A stretch of DNA of 64,000 nucleotides from Synechococcus sp. HJ21-Hayes (GTDB lineage Bacteria > Cyanobacteriota > Cyanobacteriia > PCC-6307 > Cyanobiaceae): assembly GCF_024345835.1 (NCBI RefSeq), contig NZ_JAGQBW010000011.1, positions 40,662-104,661 on the forward strand, in the 5' to 3' direction. The first letter of the stretch is position 1; every line of letters begins with the position of its first letter. Made by a program: the position numbers and the translations under genes. Below the pieces are notes generated by a model. The model ran no database searches. It worked only from the letters and a program-made list of their open reading frames with translations, and had not been told where the DNA came from. This document shows positions 49,868-58,657 of this stretch, in pieces.

Positions 49868-51664
49868 GGCCCTCAGCCAGGGCCCCCAGGGGTTGAGGCA
49901 GCCGATCAACTCCACAGGCCTGGGGCCGTCCAGCTGCTGGAGCCAGTGGTGAAGCGCCGGTTCCAGGGTGATCACAGGCCATGGGCCCTGGGCGCCGCGG
50001 AAGCTGTAGCCGCCCATGCCATCGGGACTCAGCTCCCCACTCCACAGGCGCTCATTGGGTTCCGAAGGCCCGCGATCGGGGCAGAGCCGCGCTGGCCGGC
50101 CGGCAAGGGTGCCCTGGGCAGATACCAGCGAGGGGTCATCCAGGGCCTCCCGCTGACGCTCGGCCCAGAGGGGGTGATGCCATGGGGTATCCCACAACGG
50201 CACGGGGCCAGCGGGAGCCCTGTCATCACTGATCAGCTGGTTCTGAACCTCCCGCACGGGAAGGTCGCCGGGGTTGAGGCCCCGCATGGCACACAGGGCT
50301 GCAGCGGCTCCAGCGGCCTGGCCGATGTTGAAGATCAGGGGCTGCAGCCGCGTGGCCCCGTTGGCCATGTGGCTGCAGCTGAAGCACTTGTCGGCCGCCA
50401 ACAGATTCTCAACGCCGTTGCACACCAAAGCGCCATAGGGAATGCAGAAGGGCGTGCCGCTCCAACGCCCTCCCCAGCGGGTGCTTTTGGGGGCCAAGGC
50501 CCAGTCCTCGCCTGGGTAGTGATGGTCATTGGCGTAGTTGCCAACGGCCACCGATTGCAGCGCACCGGCCCCATCGAGGGGCAGCGGTGCCACCGATTCC
50601 CCGGGAGCCTGGGGCAGCAGCTGCTGTTCGATCACCAGCTCGTGTCCCACCAGCCGCCGTCCCTCACGCCAGTAGGGCATCAGAGCCAGGTTTTCGCCGC
50701 CGTGCAGCGCACCGCTGGAGGCCTCGGCGCCATGGGCCGGAAAACAGCGCCCCCGTTGCAACCACCCCCCCGTGGCCTCCTCCAGGGCCGAGGCAAAGCG
50801 CTGGCTATGGGCCTGCATATCGGCGTAGAGAGCGGCACGCACAGCCGCGTCAGGGTCGAAGGCACGCTGCAGCTCACCGTGCCAGTCGTTGCCGTGCAGG
50901 GGCCAGTTGAGCATCACCAGCCCGCCCGGTAAGCGGCCGTAGGTGATCGTGCGTTCCAGCCCAAAGGCGTCGCTGGCCGCCTCAAACGGCGCTGGCAACA
51001 CCCCTTGGCCCTTGGCGGCGGGAGGGAGGATGCCATCCGCCAGTTGGCCCATCACCACCCAGGTGGGGGACTGCACGGGCTGGCGCTGGAAGAAGGGATC
51101 GGTGGCCAGGGCCTGGGCCCCCGGGGCACTGGGCTCCTGCCACTGCTCCTGGGCTTCCCAGCCCAGCCGGTAGGGGGCCTCCGCCAGGGGAAAGCAATCG
51201 CCGCGATCACTGCCATCCACCAGCACCTGCAGGGCCACCCGGATGGTTTCGCCCTGGCGCTCGATCTCCACGGCTTCGAGCCGATCGGCGCGCCGCGCGA
51301 TCGCGCGCAGCTGCACATCGGGCCACCAGCGCAGACGCGATTCCTGATGGCACCACTCCCGCAACAGCGCTTCAGCGGTGGCTGGGGCGTAGCCAAAACA
51401 GCTCACCCAGTTCTGGTCCAAGCCGTCGGGTTCGCGCCGCTGCAGCTCCCGTAGAAAGGCACCCCACAGCCCGGTCTGCCAGGGGCTGAGTTCGTTGCCA
51501 TCGGGGCAACACACCCCCGCCGCGCTCACCATGCCGCCCAGCCAGGGCCCGGGCGTGAGCAGCAGGGTGTCGGCACCACCGCGGGCGGCCTGCAGCGCAG
51601 CCGCCACACCGCCGGTGCCGCCACCCCACACCACCACCTGGGCCTGGGCGCTGTTGCTCGGCAT
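49850..51664 (-). CDS. FAD-dependent oxidoreductase, substrate unknown
   Basis: A 604-residue flavoprotein. The N-terminal dinucleotide motif is VVVWGGGTGGVAAALQAARG, followed by LTPGPWLGGMVSAAGVCCPD; VLVDGSDRGDCFPLA and a late GVENLLAADKCFSCSHMANG, TRLQPLIFNIGQAAGAAAAL complete the FAD-binding fold. It resembles the broad PF12831-type group without a defined substrate. No signal peptide is evident. It overlaps the RNase II gene tail to tail and is divergent from metG, with 64 bp between starts. Confidence 0.83.
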   Translation of the reverse strand: MPSNSAQAQVVVWGGGTGGVAAALQAARGGADTLLLTPGPWLGGMVSAAGVCCPDGNELSPWQTGLWGAFLRELQRREPDGLDQNWVSCFGYAPATAEALLREWCHQESRLRWWPDVQLRAIARRADRLEAVEIERQGETIRVALQVLVDGSDRGDCFPLAEAPYRLGWEAQEQWQEPSAPGAQALATDPFFQRQPVQSPTWVVMGQLADGILPPAAKGQGVLPAPFEAASDAFGLERTITYGRLPGGLVMLNWPLHGNDWHGELQRAFDPDAAVRAALYADMQAHSQRFASALEEATGGWLQRGRCFPAHGAEASSGALHGGENLALMPYWREGRRLVGHELVIEQQLLPQAPGESVAPLPLDGAGALQSVAVGNYANDHHYPGEDWALAPKSTRWGGRWSGTPFCIPYGALVCNGVENLLAADKCFSCSHMANGATRLQPLIFNIGQAAGAAAALCAMRGLNPGDLPVREVQNQLISDDRAPAGPVPLWDTPWHHPLWAERQREALDDPSLVSAQGTLAGRPARLCPDRGPSEPNERLWSGELSPDGMGGYSFRGAQGPWPVITLEPALHHWLQQLDGPRPVELIGCLNPWGPWLRASRLAR

Positions 51665-51728
51665 GGACCCGCTTGCTCCTCTGTGGCAACCCAGGCTGCC
51701 AGGGGAAGCGCTGCGTAGGATCCCGCCG

Positions 51729-53297
51729 ATGACCTACACCCTCACCACCCCCCTCTATTACGTCAACGACAAGCCGCATCTGGGCAGCGCCTACACCACG
51801 CTGGCCTGCGACGCGTTGGCCCGCTACCAGCGGCTGAAGGGGGAGGGGGTGATCTTCATCACCGGCTGCGACGAACATGGCCAGAAGATTCAGCGCACGG
51901 CCGAGGCGGCCGGGCTGAGTCCGCAGGCCCACTGCGATGCGGTGAGCGCCCAATACCGCGATCTGTGGGAGCGGTGGCAGATCAGCAACGACCGGCTGAT
52001 CCGCACCACCGATCCGCGCCACCATCAGATCGTGGCCCAGTTCTTCGCCCGGGTGGAAGCCAATGGCGATGTGGTGGAGGGCCGCCAGCAGGGGTGGTAC
52101 TGCGTGGCCTGTGAGGAATTCAAGGATGATCCCGCCGAGGCCACGGCGCCCCATTGCCCCATTCATCAGAGGCCCCTGGAATGGCGCGATGAGGTGAACC
52201 TGTTCTTCCGCCTCTCGCGGTATCAGCAGCAGATCGAGGCGTTGATCGCCCAGCCCGGTTTCATTCAGCCCGCTAGTCGCCGCCGGGAGGTGGAGAATTT
52301 TGTGAAGCAGGGCCTGAGGGATTTCTCTATTTCCCGGGTGAACCTGCCCTGGGGCATCCCGGTGCCAGGCCACGAGGGTCACACCTTCTACGTGTGGTTC
52401 GATGCCCTGCTCGGCTACATCACGGCCCTGCTGGAACCCGATGAAGCGCCGGATCTCGCCGTTGCCCTCAGCCACGGTTGGCCGGCCTCGGTGCATGTGA
52501 TCGGCAAGGACATCCTGCGTTTCCATGCGGTGTACTGGCCCGCCATGCTGCTCTCGGCAGGCCTTGATCTTCCCGGCAAGGTGTTTGGCCACGGCTTCCT
52601 CACCCGCGAGGGCCAGAAGATGGGCAAGTCGTTGGGCAACGTGCTCGATCCCGTCGATCTGCTCGAGCGTTGCGGCCGTGATGCCGTGCGCTGGTATCTG
52701 TTGCGTGACATTCCCTTTGGGGAGGACGGCGATTTTCAGCAGCAGCGCTTCAGCGACCTGGTGAACAACGACCTGGCCAACACCATCGGCAACCTGCTCA
52801 ACCGCACCAGCTCCATGGCCCGGCGCTGGTTCGAGGACTGTGTGCCAGCGCGCACCACTGCCGCCGCTGCCAGCCACCCCTTGGCTCTCGCCGCCGAGGC
52901 AGCCCGCAGCACGGTGATCGGCTCCCTCGACGGCCTGGACTTCCGCAGCGCAGCGGAGGCCACCCTGCAGCTGGCCATCAGCGCCAATGGCTTTCTGAAT
53001 GAGCAGGCCCCCTGGAGCCTGATGAAGCAGGAGGGCACGCGGGAGCAGGTGGCCGACCAGCTCTATGCGGTGTTGGAAGCGGCGCGGATCGTGGCTGTGC
53101 TGATGGCTCCCCTGCTGCCCGATCTCTCCAGCCGCATGTTGCTGCAACTGGGACAGGTGCCCCTGGACTCCGGTGCTGCTGGCCACAACGAGCGCCCCTG
53201 GCTGGAGCAGCTGGAATGGGGGGGACTGGAGCCTGGAGCCCTGCTTCCGGAGCCTTCCCCTGTGATGGCCCGGCTTGAGCTGGATGCGCCCCTGTGA
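51729..53297 (+). CDS. metG: Methionyl-tRNA synthetase
   Basis: Class I synthetase charging initiator and elongator tRNA-Met. At 522 residues it is the short form without the C-terminal dimerisation domain. The HIGH-like motif is in YYVNDKPHLGSAYTT, the KMSKS-like motif is KMGKSLGNVLDP, and VHVIGKDILRFHAVYWPAML is typical. The ATG at 51729 is used; the frame is open further upstream only as antisense of the oxidoreductase. The stop overlaps the lptC GTG (GTGA). Confidence 0.95.
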   Translation: MTYTLTTPLYYVNDKPHLGSAYTTLACDALARYQRLKGEGVIFITGCDEHGQKIQRTAEAAGLSPQAHCDAVSAQYRDLWERWQISNDRLIRTTDPRHHQIVAQFFARVEANGDVVEGRQQGWYCVACEEFKDDPAEATAPHCPIHQRPLEWRDEVNLFFRLSRYQQQIEALIAQPGFIQPASRRREVENFVKQGLRDFSISRVNLPWGIPVPGHEGHTFYVWFDALLGYITALLEPDEAPDLAVALSHGWPASVHVIGKDILRFHAVYWPAMLLSAGLDLPGKVFGHGFLTREGQKMGKSLGNVLDPVDLLERCGRDAVRWYLLRDIPFGEDGDFQQQRFSDLVNNDLANTIGNLLNRTSSMARRWFEDCVPARTTAAAASHPLALAAEAARSTVIGSLDGLDFRSAAEATLQLAISANGFLNEQAPWSLMKQEGTREQVADQLYAVLEAARIVAVLMAPLLPDLSSRMLLQLGQVPLDSGAAGHNERPWLEQLEWGGLEPGALLPEPSPVMARLELDAPL

Positions 53298-54451
53298 GAC
53301 TGCGGCTCCTGCTCTGCGGCGCCACGCTCCTGCTGGCGGGATGCGCCAGTCAGCCCATCAGGCAGGAGGCTCCGGAACCCTTCGTGTTCCGTTCCCTCAA
53401 CTTGCGCCAACAGGACAAGCTCGGGGCACCGGCCTGGGAACTCACCAGTCCGGAGGCCCGGTACGACATCAACCGGCGCCTGGCCCAGGTGCGCCAACCC
53501 CGCGGGGTGATCTATCTGCGCGGCAAGCCCCGGTACTCCATCGCGGCCCAGAGCGGCACGGTGCTGGGCGATGGCGAGGCGATTCAGCTTGAAGGGGCCG
53601 TGGCCATCACCTTGCTGGGCAAGGACTCGGTGCGCATCAGCGGAGATCAGGTGCGTTGGCTGCCGCGGCAGGACCTGATGCTGATCGATCGGCGCCCCAC
53701 AGCCACGGATCGCCGCTCCCGCCTCAGTGCCCGCACGGCCCGCTTTCTGATTCAGGACGACCGCATCGAGCTCCGGGGCAGCCCCAGCCTGCAGCAGTGG
53801 GACGGCCAGCGGGACAAGGGGCCCGCCGCTGTGGTGATCACCACCACCAGCGTGAACTGGAAGCCCGCAGCCGGTGGTTTTGTGGCCCAGGGCCCCGTGC
53901 GGGGCGAGCGGCGCAACGGACAGCCCGCCAGCGGCCAGCTGCTCACGGCCAGCGGCCTCAATGGCAACCTGCGGGAGGGGTATGTGGACCTGCTCGCGCC
54001 GGTCCGCGTCGATGACAGGGGTGGCAAGGGCTGGATCCAGGCTGAGCGCACCCGCTGGCTGATCAACGACGAGCGATTGCGCAGCGACCAGCCCTTCCGG
54101 GGCCAGATCAACAAGCTCGCCGTTGAGGGGGCCCTGTTCGACATCGACCTCAAGGCCGAAACGGTGGTGATCCCCCAGGCCTGTTCCCTGCAGCAACCCG
54201 ATCAGCGCCTCAGGGCCCAGAGCTGCCTGTGGCATTGGCCCGATGGGCGTTTCGAGGCCAAGGGCAACGTGGAGTTGCAGCGCAAGGCCTACAAGCAGAT
54301 CACCCGATCGGCGCTGCTGCAGGGACGGCTCGGGGAGGAGGGTGTGGCCGTGTTCACGTCGCCGGGCGCCCGGGTGCAATCGCTGTTCACGCTTCCCCCG
54401 AACTCCCAGGGACAGGGGCGTCGCAAGCCAGCGACTCCAGTGCAGTTCTGA
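53294..54451 (+). CDS. lptC: LptC-like lipoprotein of the LPS transport bridge
   Basis: A 385-residue envelope protein. It has a lipoprotein signal, LLLCGATLLLAGCASQ, with the lipobox cysteine, then the LptC-type N-terminal strand pattern (WELTSPEARYDINRRLAQV, GVIYLRGKPRYSIAAQSG) and further OstA-like beta repeats. The length is about twice that of the E. coli protein, as is common in cyanobacteria, so two stacked jellyroll units are likely. GTG start at 53294 coupled to metG. Its last 65 bp overlap the convergent CCB gene. Confidence 0.85.
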   Translation: MRLRLLLCGATLLLAGCASQPIRQEAPEPFVFRSLNLRQQDKLGAPAWELTSPEARYDINRRLAQVRQPRGVIYLRGKPRYSIAAQSGTVLGDGEAIQLEGAVAITLLGKDSVRISGDQVRWLPRQDLMLIDRRPTATDRRSRLSARTARFLIQDDRIELRGSPSLQQWDGQRDKGPAAVVITTTSVNWKPAAGGFVAQGPVRGERRNGQPASGQLLTASGLNGNLREGYVDLLAPVRVDDRGGKGWIQAERTRWLINDERLRSDQPFRGQINKLAVEGALFDIDLKAETVVIPQACSLQQPDQRLRAQSCLWHWPDGRFEAKGNVELQRKAYKQITRSALLQGRLGEEGVAVFTSPGARVQSLFTLPPNSQGQGRRKPATPVQF

Positions 54452-55046
54452 TTTTGGCGGCCCAGCCAGCCACCCAGGTTTCATCACTGCGGCTGAAGCA
54501 GCGCGGCGACCAGCCCCCCACCAGCAGCACCCCCTCACTGCCGATCGGCTGAACGATCACGGCGGGGATGCCCGGCGGCAGCCCGACGAACTCATCCCGG
54601 CCGGGATAGAGCACCAGGTTCACCAGCGACACCGCCTTGCCGCTCTGCTGAGCCCGGGCTGTGATCGCCGCGGGCGTGAACGGCTGCTCGCCGAGCACCC
54701 CCCGTTGCAGCAGGGTTCTGCCCCGCCAGTGCAGCAGCACACTGGCGGCCGGGGTGGCCGTGAGCAGCATCTGGGAGCCCCAGGCCAGTTCCTGCCGCAG
54801 ATCCCCTGGCAGGGTCCCATCGAGCACCAGTCCCTGTTCACCTGTGAGGGCCACCCGCTCGGGGGCGAGGGGCATGGCCCTGGTCCAGAGAATGGCCACC
54901 AACATCAGCCCCACCGCCAGAAAACTGGCGAGCACCCCGGCCCGCTCAAGCGCGGGCGTCAACGCGGGCGCCGTCCACTGATTGGCTACGCACAGCACCA
55001 GGCCCAGCACGCCGGCCGTGAGGCAGAGCTGTGCAGAGCGGCCCAT
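54387..55046 (-). CDS. Cofactor assembly of complex C subunit B (CCB2/CCB4-like)
   Basis: A 219-residue membrane protein with two N-terminal helices (QLCLTAGVLGLVLCVANQW and GVLASFLAVGLMLVAILW) and a soluble domain with LTGEQGLVLDGTLP, VLLHWRGRTLLQRGVLG and VLLVGGWSPRCFSRSDETWV. This matches the CCB2/CCB4 (DUF2930) family, needed to attach heme c(n) to cytochrome b6. The ATG at 55046 (MGRSAQLCL) is preferred over the longer frame. It overlaps lptC tail to tail by 65 bp and is divergent from the TerB-like gene. Confidence 0.78.
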   Translation of the reverse strand: MGRSAQLCLTAGVLGLVLCVANQWTAPALTPALERAGVLASFLAVGLMLVAILWTRAMPLAPERVALTGEQGLVLDGTLPGDLRQELAWGSQMLLTATPAASVLLHWRGRTLLQRGVLGEQPFTPAAITARAQQSGKAVSLVNLVLYPGRDEFVGLPPGIPAVIVQPIGSEGVLLVGGWSPRCFSRSDETWVAGWAAKIRTALESLACDAPVPGSSGEA

Positions 55047-55118
55047 GGTCCATGTCGGAAGTGCCGTCACGTTCTCACAGCCACACCATTGCCCCGCCTG
55101 GAGGTTGTGCTTGCTGAA

Positions 55119-55574
55119 ATGCACGCAGATGCCTTATCAGCCTTGAGCAGTGCAATCGCCACAGGGCTCACACCCATGCAGGCCTTTGCCGCCATTGCCC
55201 TGGCGGCCGTGGCCTGTGACGGTGAACTGGAGCGCCGCGAGGCCCAGGGCCTGCGGCAACAACTGGAGAACCGCACGCCCTATGGCGACCTCTCCGAGGA
55301 GGCCATGGGCGACCTGCTGGATCAGTTACTGGAGCTCATACGCGGCCAGGGCTGTGGCGCCCTGATGCGGTCCGCGGTTCCGGTGCTCTCCCTGCCACAA
55401 CGGGAAACGGCCCTGGCCATGGCCGCCCAGCTCACCCGGGCTGATCAGCAGCTGAGCCCCCTGGAATCCAGCTTTCTTGAGCAGCTGGGACAGTTGATGG
55501 AGTTGGAGGCGGGTCGCGCGGAGCAGATCCTCGAGGTGATCGCCGTACTCAATCGCGACAGCCTGGCCAGCTAA
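55119..55574 (+). CDS. TerB-like tellurite-resistance family protein
   Basis: A 151-residue all-helical protein resembling TerB. The acidic metal-binding-type motifs AAVACDGELERREAQGL and LTRADQQLSPLESSFLEQLG sit in two similar halves, as in TerB and DjlA N-termini. The ATG at 55119 is preceded by GGAGG at 55100-55104; an in-frame GTG at 55107 would be too close to it. Its role is unknown in this setting: no other ter genes are nearby. psb32 follows after 35 bp. Confidence 0.78.
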   Translation: MHADALSALSSAIATGLTPMQAFAAIALAAVACDGELERREAQGLRQQLENRTPYGDLSEEAMGDLLDQLLELIRGQGCGALMRSAVPVLSLPQRETALAMAAQLTRADQQLSPLESSFLEQLGQLMELEAGRAEQILEVIAVLNRDSLAS

Positions 55575-55609
55575 CGGCAAACTGGGAAGCAGCTTTCCCC
55601 GGGATTCTG

Positions 55610-56281
55610 GTGCTGCTGCGTTCGCTTCGCACTCTGCTGGTTGCTCTGCTCTTGGTGCTCGGCCTGGCGCTGCCCCCAGCGGCCCTGGCCACTGGCCTCA
55701 AGGATTTCCCTGCCGATCCCCCCGCGACCCAGGTGCTGGATACGGCGGACCTGCTCAGTCGATCCGCCAGCGCGGATCTGGACAATCGACTGCAGGCCTT
55801 CGCTGCCGACCACATCGAGGCCCGATTGGTCACCTTGCGGCGACTGGACTACGGCGTCAGCCTCGACGCTCTGGGCCAGCAGCTGATTGATCGCTGGAGC
55901 CCCGCGGATCCCAACCGCTCCCAGCTGCTGTTCTTGATCGAGTCCCAGAACAACAGCGCCGCGGTGGTGGCCTCCCCAGACCTGCTGGAGCAGCTGCCCC
56001 AGACACTCCTCTCCAGTACAGCCATCAGCACCATGGGCTTGCCGCTGCGGGAAGGGGCTCGCTACCGCCAGGCCAGCGTGGATGCCATGGATCGCCTGGA
56101 GGTGGTGTTGCAGGGGGGTGAAGACCCCGGTCCCCCGCAACTGCTCGAGCGTCTGCCCCTGGAGACCAACATCCCCACCAAGGAGGAAACAGCCTCCAGC
56201 AATGCCTTCACCTGGGTTGTCGTGTTGCTTGTGGTTGGCACACTGGTGCCGATGATCACCTGGTGGGTCTTCTCCCGCTGA
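55610..56281 (+). CDS. psb32: TPM-domain protein, Psb32/TLP18.3-like photosystem II repair factor
   Basis: A 223-residue protein with a signal peptide (LLVALLLVLGLALPPAALA), a TPM domain beginning QVLDTADLLSRSASADLDNR with LLFLIESQNNSAAVVASPDL, and one C-terminal membrane helix (FTWVVVLLVVGTLVPMITWW). This layout matches Psb32, which protects and helps repair photosystem II from the lumenal side. The GTG at 55610 is used. pcxA starts 7 bp after the stop, so the two are probably cotranscribed. Confidence 0.83.
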   Translation: MLLRSLRTLLVALLLVLGLALPPAALATGLKDFPADPPATQVLDTADLLSRSASADLDNRLQAFAADHIEARLVTLRRLDYGVSLDALGQQLIDRWSPADPNRSQLLFLIESQNNSAAVVASPDLLEQLPQTLLSSTAISTMGLPLREGARYRQASVDAMDRLEVVLQGGEDPGPPQLLERLPLETNIPTKEETASSNAFTWVVVLLVVGTLVPMITWWVFSR

Positions 56282-56288
56282 GCACGCC

Positions 56289-57431
56289 ATGGGGTTGACC
56301 GACTGGATGGGCACGTTCGACCGTGCCAGCACGACTGATGTGAGCCTGAACCTCGAAAAGGCCTACGAGTCGGCTCTGTTGATCCAGAGCTTTGAACTCG
56401 AGTACTACAACGATCGCCCCGTGCGCCCGGAACTCGAGCTGAGTATTCCGCGTCAGGCCCAGGCTCAGATGCTGCGCCGTTTTCGGACTGCTCTGGAGAT
56501 CTGCCGGCAGACGATTGAATCGATCGAGGCGCACCGCAGCGAGCTCGACAGCCAGGAACTCCGCCAGCTGCAGCTGGTGGAAACTGTGACCAGCCGCTAC
56601 AGCCGTCGCCGCAGTTTGCCCAGCATCAGCCGGTCGCCGGAGATGTTGCCGCGCAGCCTGCTGGGTGTGTTCGATGGGGTGCGTCGCCAGCTGGACCCTG
56701 AAGCTGAGGCTTCCCTCGTGGCCGGCTTCCGCCGTCGCCGTGATTCCACGCTGGTGTCGCTGCGGATTCTGCTGCTGATGATCCTGGTGCCGCTGATCGT
56801 GCAGCAGGTGAGCCGCACCGTGGTGATTTCCCCACTGGTGAATCGCTTTGCCCCCGAGGTTCCCTTCCTCAGTTATCCGAAACCCCACCTTCAGGAGAAG
56901 GCCGTTGAGAAATTGCGGCTGTTCCAACAGGAGGTGGAATTCCAGGCCCTGCTGGAGGGGAAAGATCCCCCAAGCCGGGATGTCATGCATGAGGCCCTGG
57001 CCCAGAAGGCCAAGGAGCTCCAGCAGGACTCCGATGGTGAAGGCTTAGAGGCGGTGAAGAACATCCTCGCCGACGTGGCTGGGTTGGTGGGCTTCCTGTT
57101 GGTGTGCCTGGTGGGGCGCAGGGATATCCAGGTGCTGCGGGGGTTCCTTGATGAGGCGATCTATGGCCTGAGTGACAGCGCCAAGGCCTTCACGATCATC
57201 CTGTTCACGGACATCTTCGTGGGCTTTCACAGCCCTGAGGGCTGGACCGTGCTTCTCGAGGGCATCGAAGACCACTTCGGTCTGCCCCACCAGGAGAACT
57301 TCATCATGTTGTTCATTGCCACCTTCCCGGTGGTGTTGGCAACGATCTTCAAGTACTGGATCTTCCGCTATCTCAACCGCGTTTCTCCCTCCTCCGTGGC
57401 GACCCTGCGCAACATGAACGGTGGTGGTTGA
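56289..57431 (+). CDS. pcxA: Proton extrusion protein PcxA (CemA-like)
   Basis: A 380-residue inner membrane protein of the CemA/CotA/PcxA family, involved in light-dependent proton extrusion and indirectly in CO2 uptake. A soluble N-terminal half (YYNDRPVRPELELSI) is followed by membrane helices such as ILLLMILVPLIVQQVS, a conserved LSYPKPHLQEKAVEKLRLFQ region, VAGLVGFLLVCLVGRRD and the final FGLPHQENFIMLFIATFPVV, KYWIFRYLNRVSPSSVATLR. The ATG at 56289 is used. cobU starts 4 bp after its stop. Confidence 0.93.
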   Translation: MGLTDWMGTFDRASTTDVSLNLEKAYESALLIQSFELEYYNDRPVRPELELSIPRQAQAQMLRRFRTALEICRQTIESIEAHRSELDSQELRQLQLVETVTSRYSRRRSLPSISRSPEMLPRSLLGVFDGVRRQLDPEAEASLVAGFRRRRDSTLVSLRILLLMILVPLIVQQVSRTVVISPLVNRFAPEVPFLSYPKPHLQEKAVEKLRLFQQEVEFQALLEGKDPPSRDVMHEALAQKAKELQQDSDGEGLEAVKNILADVAGLVGFLLVCLVGRRDIQVLRGFLDEAIYGLSDSAKAFTIILFTDIFVGFHSPEGWTVLLEGIEDHFGLPHQENFIMLFIATFPVVLATIFKYWIFRYLNRVSPSSVATLRNMNGGG

Positions 57432-57435
57432 GCCC

Positions 57436-57999
57436 ATGGTCCAGGCTGGCCTTGTGCTGGTGAGTGGGCCTAGCCGCAGTGGCAAGAGCCGCTGGGCGGA
57501 GCACCTGGCCGCCAACAGCGGCCAGCCTGTGGTGTACGTGGCCACAGGTGCATTGCGGCCCGATGACGCCAGTTGGCAGCAGAGGCTGGCCCTGCACCGC
57601 CAACGCCGGCCGGACCACTGGACCACCCTCGAGGTGGGCGGCAACCTGAGCTCTGCCCTGGCCCAGCTGCTGGAAGCCCCCCCGCAGCCCCAGCCGCTGC
57701 TGCTGGTGGACGCCTTGGGCACCTGGCTAGCCCATCATCTCGATCTCTCCGAGCCGGCCTGGGAACGGGAGTGCCAGAGCCTCCTGCACACCTTGGCCAA
57801 CCTGCGGCTGCCCGTGGTGCTGGTGTGCGAGGAAGTGGGGTGGGGTGTGGTGCCGGCCACGGCCATTGGAGGGCTGTTCCGTGATCGCCTCGGAGCTCTG
57901 CAACAGCGCCTGATGGCGCAGAGTGCCGCCGCCTGGCTGGTGGTTCAGGGCCGAGCCCTAGACCTCCATGCCCTGGGCCATGCCGTTCCGCTGCGCTGA
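57436..57999 (+). CDS. cobU: Adenosylcobinamide kinase / adenosylcobinamide-phosphate guanylyltransferase
   Basis: Activates cobinamide for attachment of the lower ligand in cobalamin or pseudocobalamin synthesis. The 187-residue protein has the P-loop VSGPSRSGKSRWAEHLA, the guanylyl-acceptor histidine region in WQQRLALHRQRRPDHW, LLLVDALGTWLAHHL and VLVCEEVGWGVVPATAIGGL. I use the ATG at 57436; GTG codons at 57421 and 57424 are alternatives that would overlap pcxA. trmL begins 4 bp after its stop. Confidence 0.9.
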   Translation: MVQAGLVLVSGPSRSGKSRWAEHLAANSGQPVVYVATGALRPDDASWQQRLALHRQRRPDHWTTLEVGGNLSSALAQLLEAPPQPQPLLLVDALGTWLAHHLDLSEPAWERECQSLLHTLANLRLPVVLVCEEVGWGVVPATAIGGLFRDRLGALQQRLMAQSAAAWLVVQGRALDLHALGHAVPLR

Positions 58000-58003
58000 C
58001 GCC

Positions 58004-58477
58004 ATGCCCCGCATTGTTCTGTTTCAGCCCCAGATCCCACCCAACACCGGCAATGTGGCGCGCACCTGCGCCGCGACGGATTGCGAGCTCCACCTGATCG
58101 AGCCGCTTGGATTTGAGATCTCCGATCGCACTGTGAAGCGAGCGGGCCTGGACTACTGGCCCTGGGTTCAACTGCAGCGCCACCATGACTGGGCGGCTTT
58201 TCAGACGCACCGCCTCGCGCGCGGTGGCCGGCTGCTGGCCCTCAGCAGCCACGGCGAGCAGGGCTATCACCAGATCCAGTACGAGCCCGAGGATTGGCTG
58301 CTGTTTGGCCGGGAAACCGATGGCTTGCCCGCGGCGCTGGTGGAGGAGGCCCAGACCTGTCTCACGATCCCGATGCCGGGGTCCGTGCGCCACGGTGGCG
58401 GGGTGCGCAGTCTCAACCTCTCCGTGGCGGTTGGGGTGGTGCTGTTTGAGGCCCTGAGGCAGCTGGAGCCCCGTTAA
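58004..58477 (+). CDS. trmL: tRNA (cytidine(34)-2'-O)-methyltransferase
   Basis: SPOUT-class methyltransferase modifying the wobble base of tRNA-Leu isoacceptors. The 157-residue protein has the family motifs IVLFQPQIPPNTGNVARTCA, LHLIEPLGF, LLFGRETDGLP and IPMPGSVRHGGGVRSLNLSV. The ATG at 58004 (MPRIVLFQ) is used. It lies just after cobU. A T7 run about 55 bp downstream is not preceded by a clear stem, so no terminator is called. Confidence 0.92.
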   Translation: MPRIVLFQPQIPPNTGNVARTCAATDCELHLIEPLGFEISDRTVKRAGLDYWPWVQLQRHHDWAAFQTHRLARGGRLLALSSHGEQGYHQIQYEPEDWLLFGRETDGLPAALVEEAQTCLTIPMPGSVRHGGGVRSLNLSVAVGVVLFEALRQLEPR

Positions 58478-58539
58478 GCGCCATGGCGGCCAATCAGGCT
58501 GAATCCCTGCCAGCACTGCCTTAACACCCTTTTTTTGCC

Positions 58540-58657
58540 TTGAACCGACCAAAACAGTGACCACGGCGACTTGCCGAGGAAGGTTCCAGCCGTTACTCTC
58601 TGCCCGACCCGGGGATGTTGGCTTCTCCGCCGGGTTTTGTCCGACGGGTGAACCTGC
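58540..58657 (+). promoter_or_regulatory. Possible structured 5' leader of the M23 peptidase gene
   Basis: The last 120 bp before the ATG at 58658 have several potential stems. GGAAGGTTCC lies near 58580; CCCG-ACCCGG at about 58603-58613 can pair with CCGGGT near 58630 and with CGGG near 58645; GGGTGAACC ends 4 bp before the start codon. C-di-AMP (ydaO-type) riboswitches precede many LysM/M23 wall hydrolase genes in cyanobacteria, and GGGTGAACC is reminiscent of one of their conserved segments. The full ydaO consensus is not evident, so this is only a candidate. Confidence 0.3.

Noticed and set aside
51372..53186. A 604-codon minus-strand frame across metG
   Set aside because: It is an antisense shadow of metG and the oxidoreductase start in GC-rich DNA. 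It has a His/Gln/Gly-rich pattern with no domain, while metG has clear motifs.
53063..54538. A 491-codon minus-strand frame across lptC
   Set aside because: Antisense shadow; lptC has a lipobox and a start coupled to metG, and the antisense frame has no recognisable domain.
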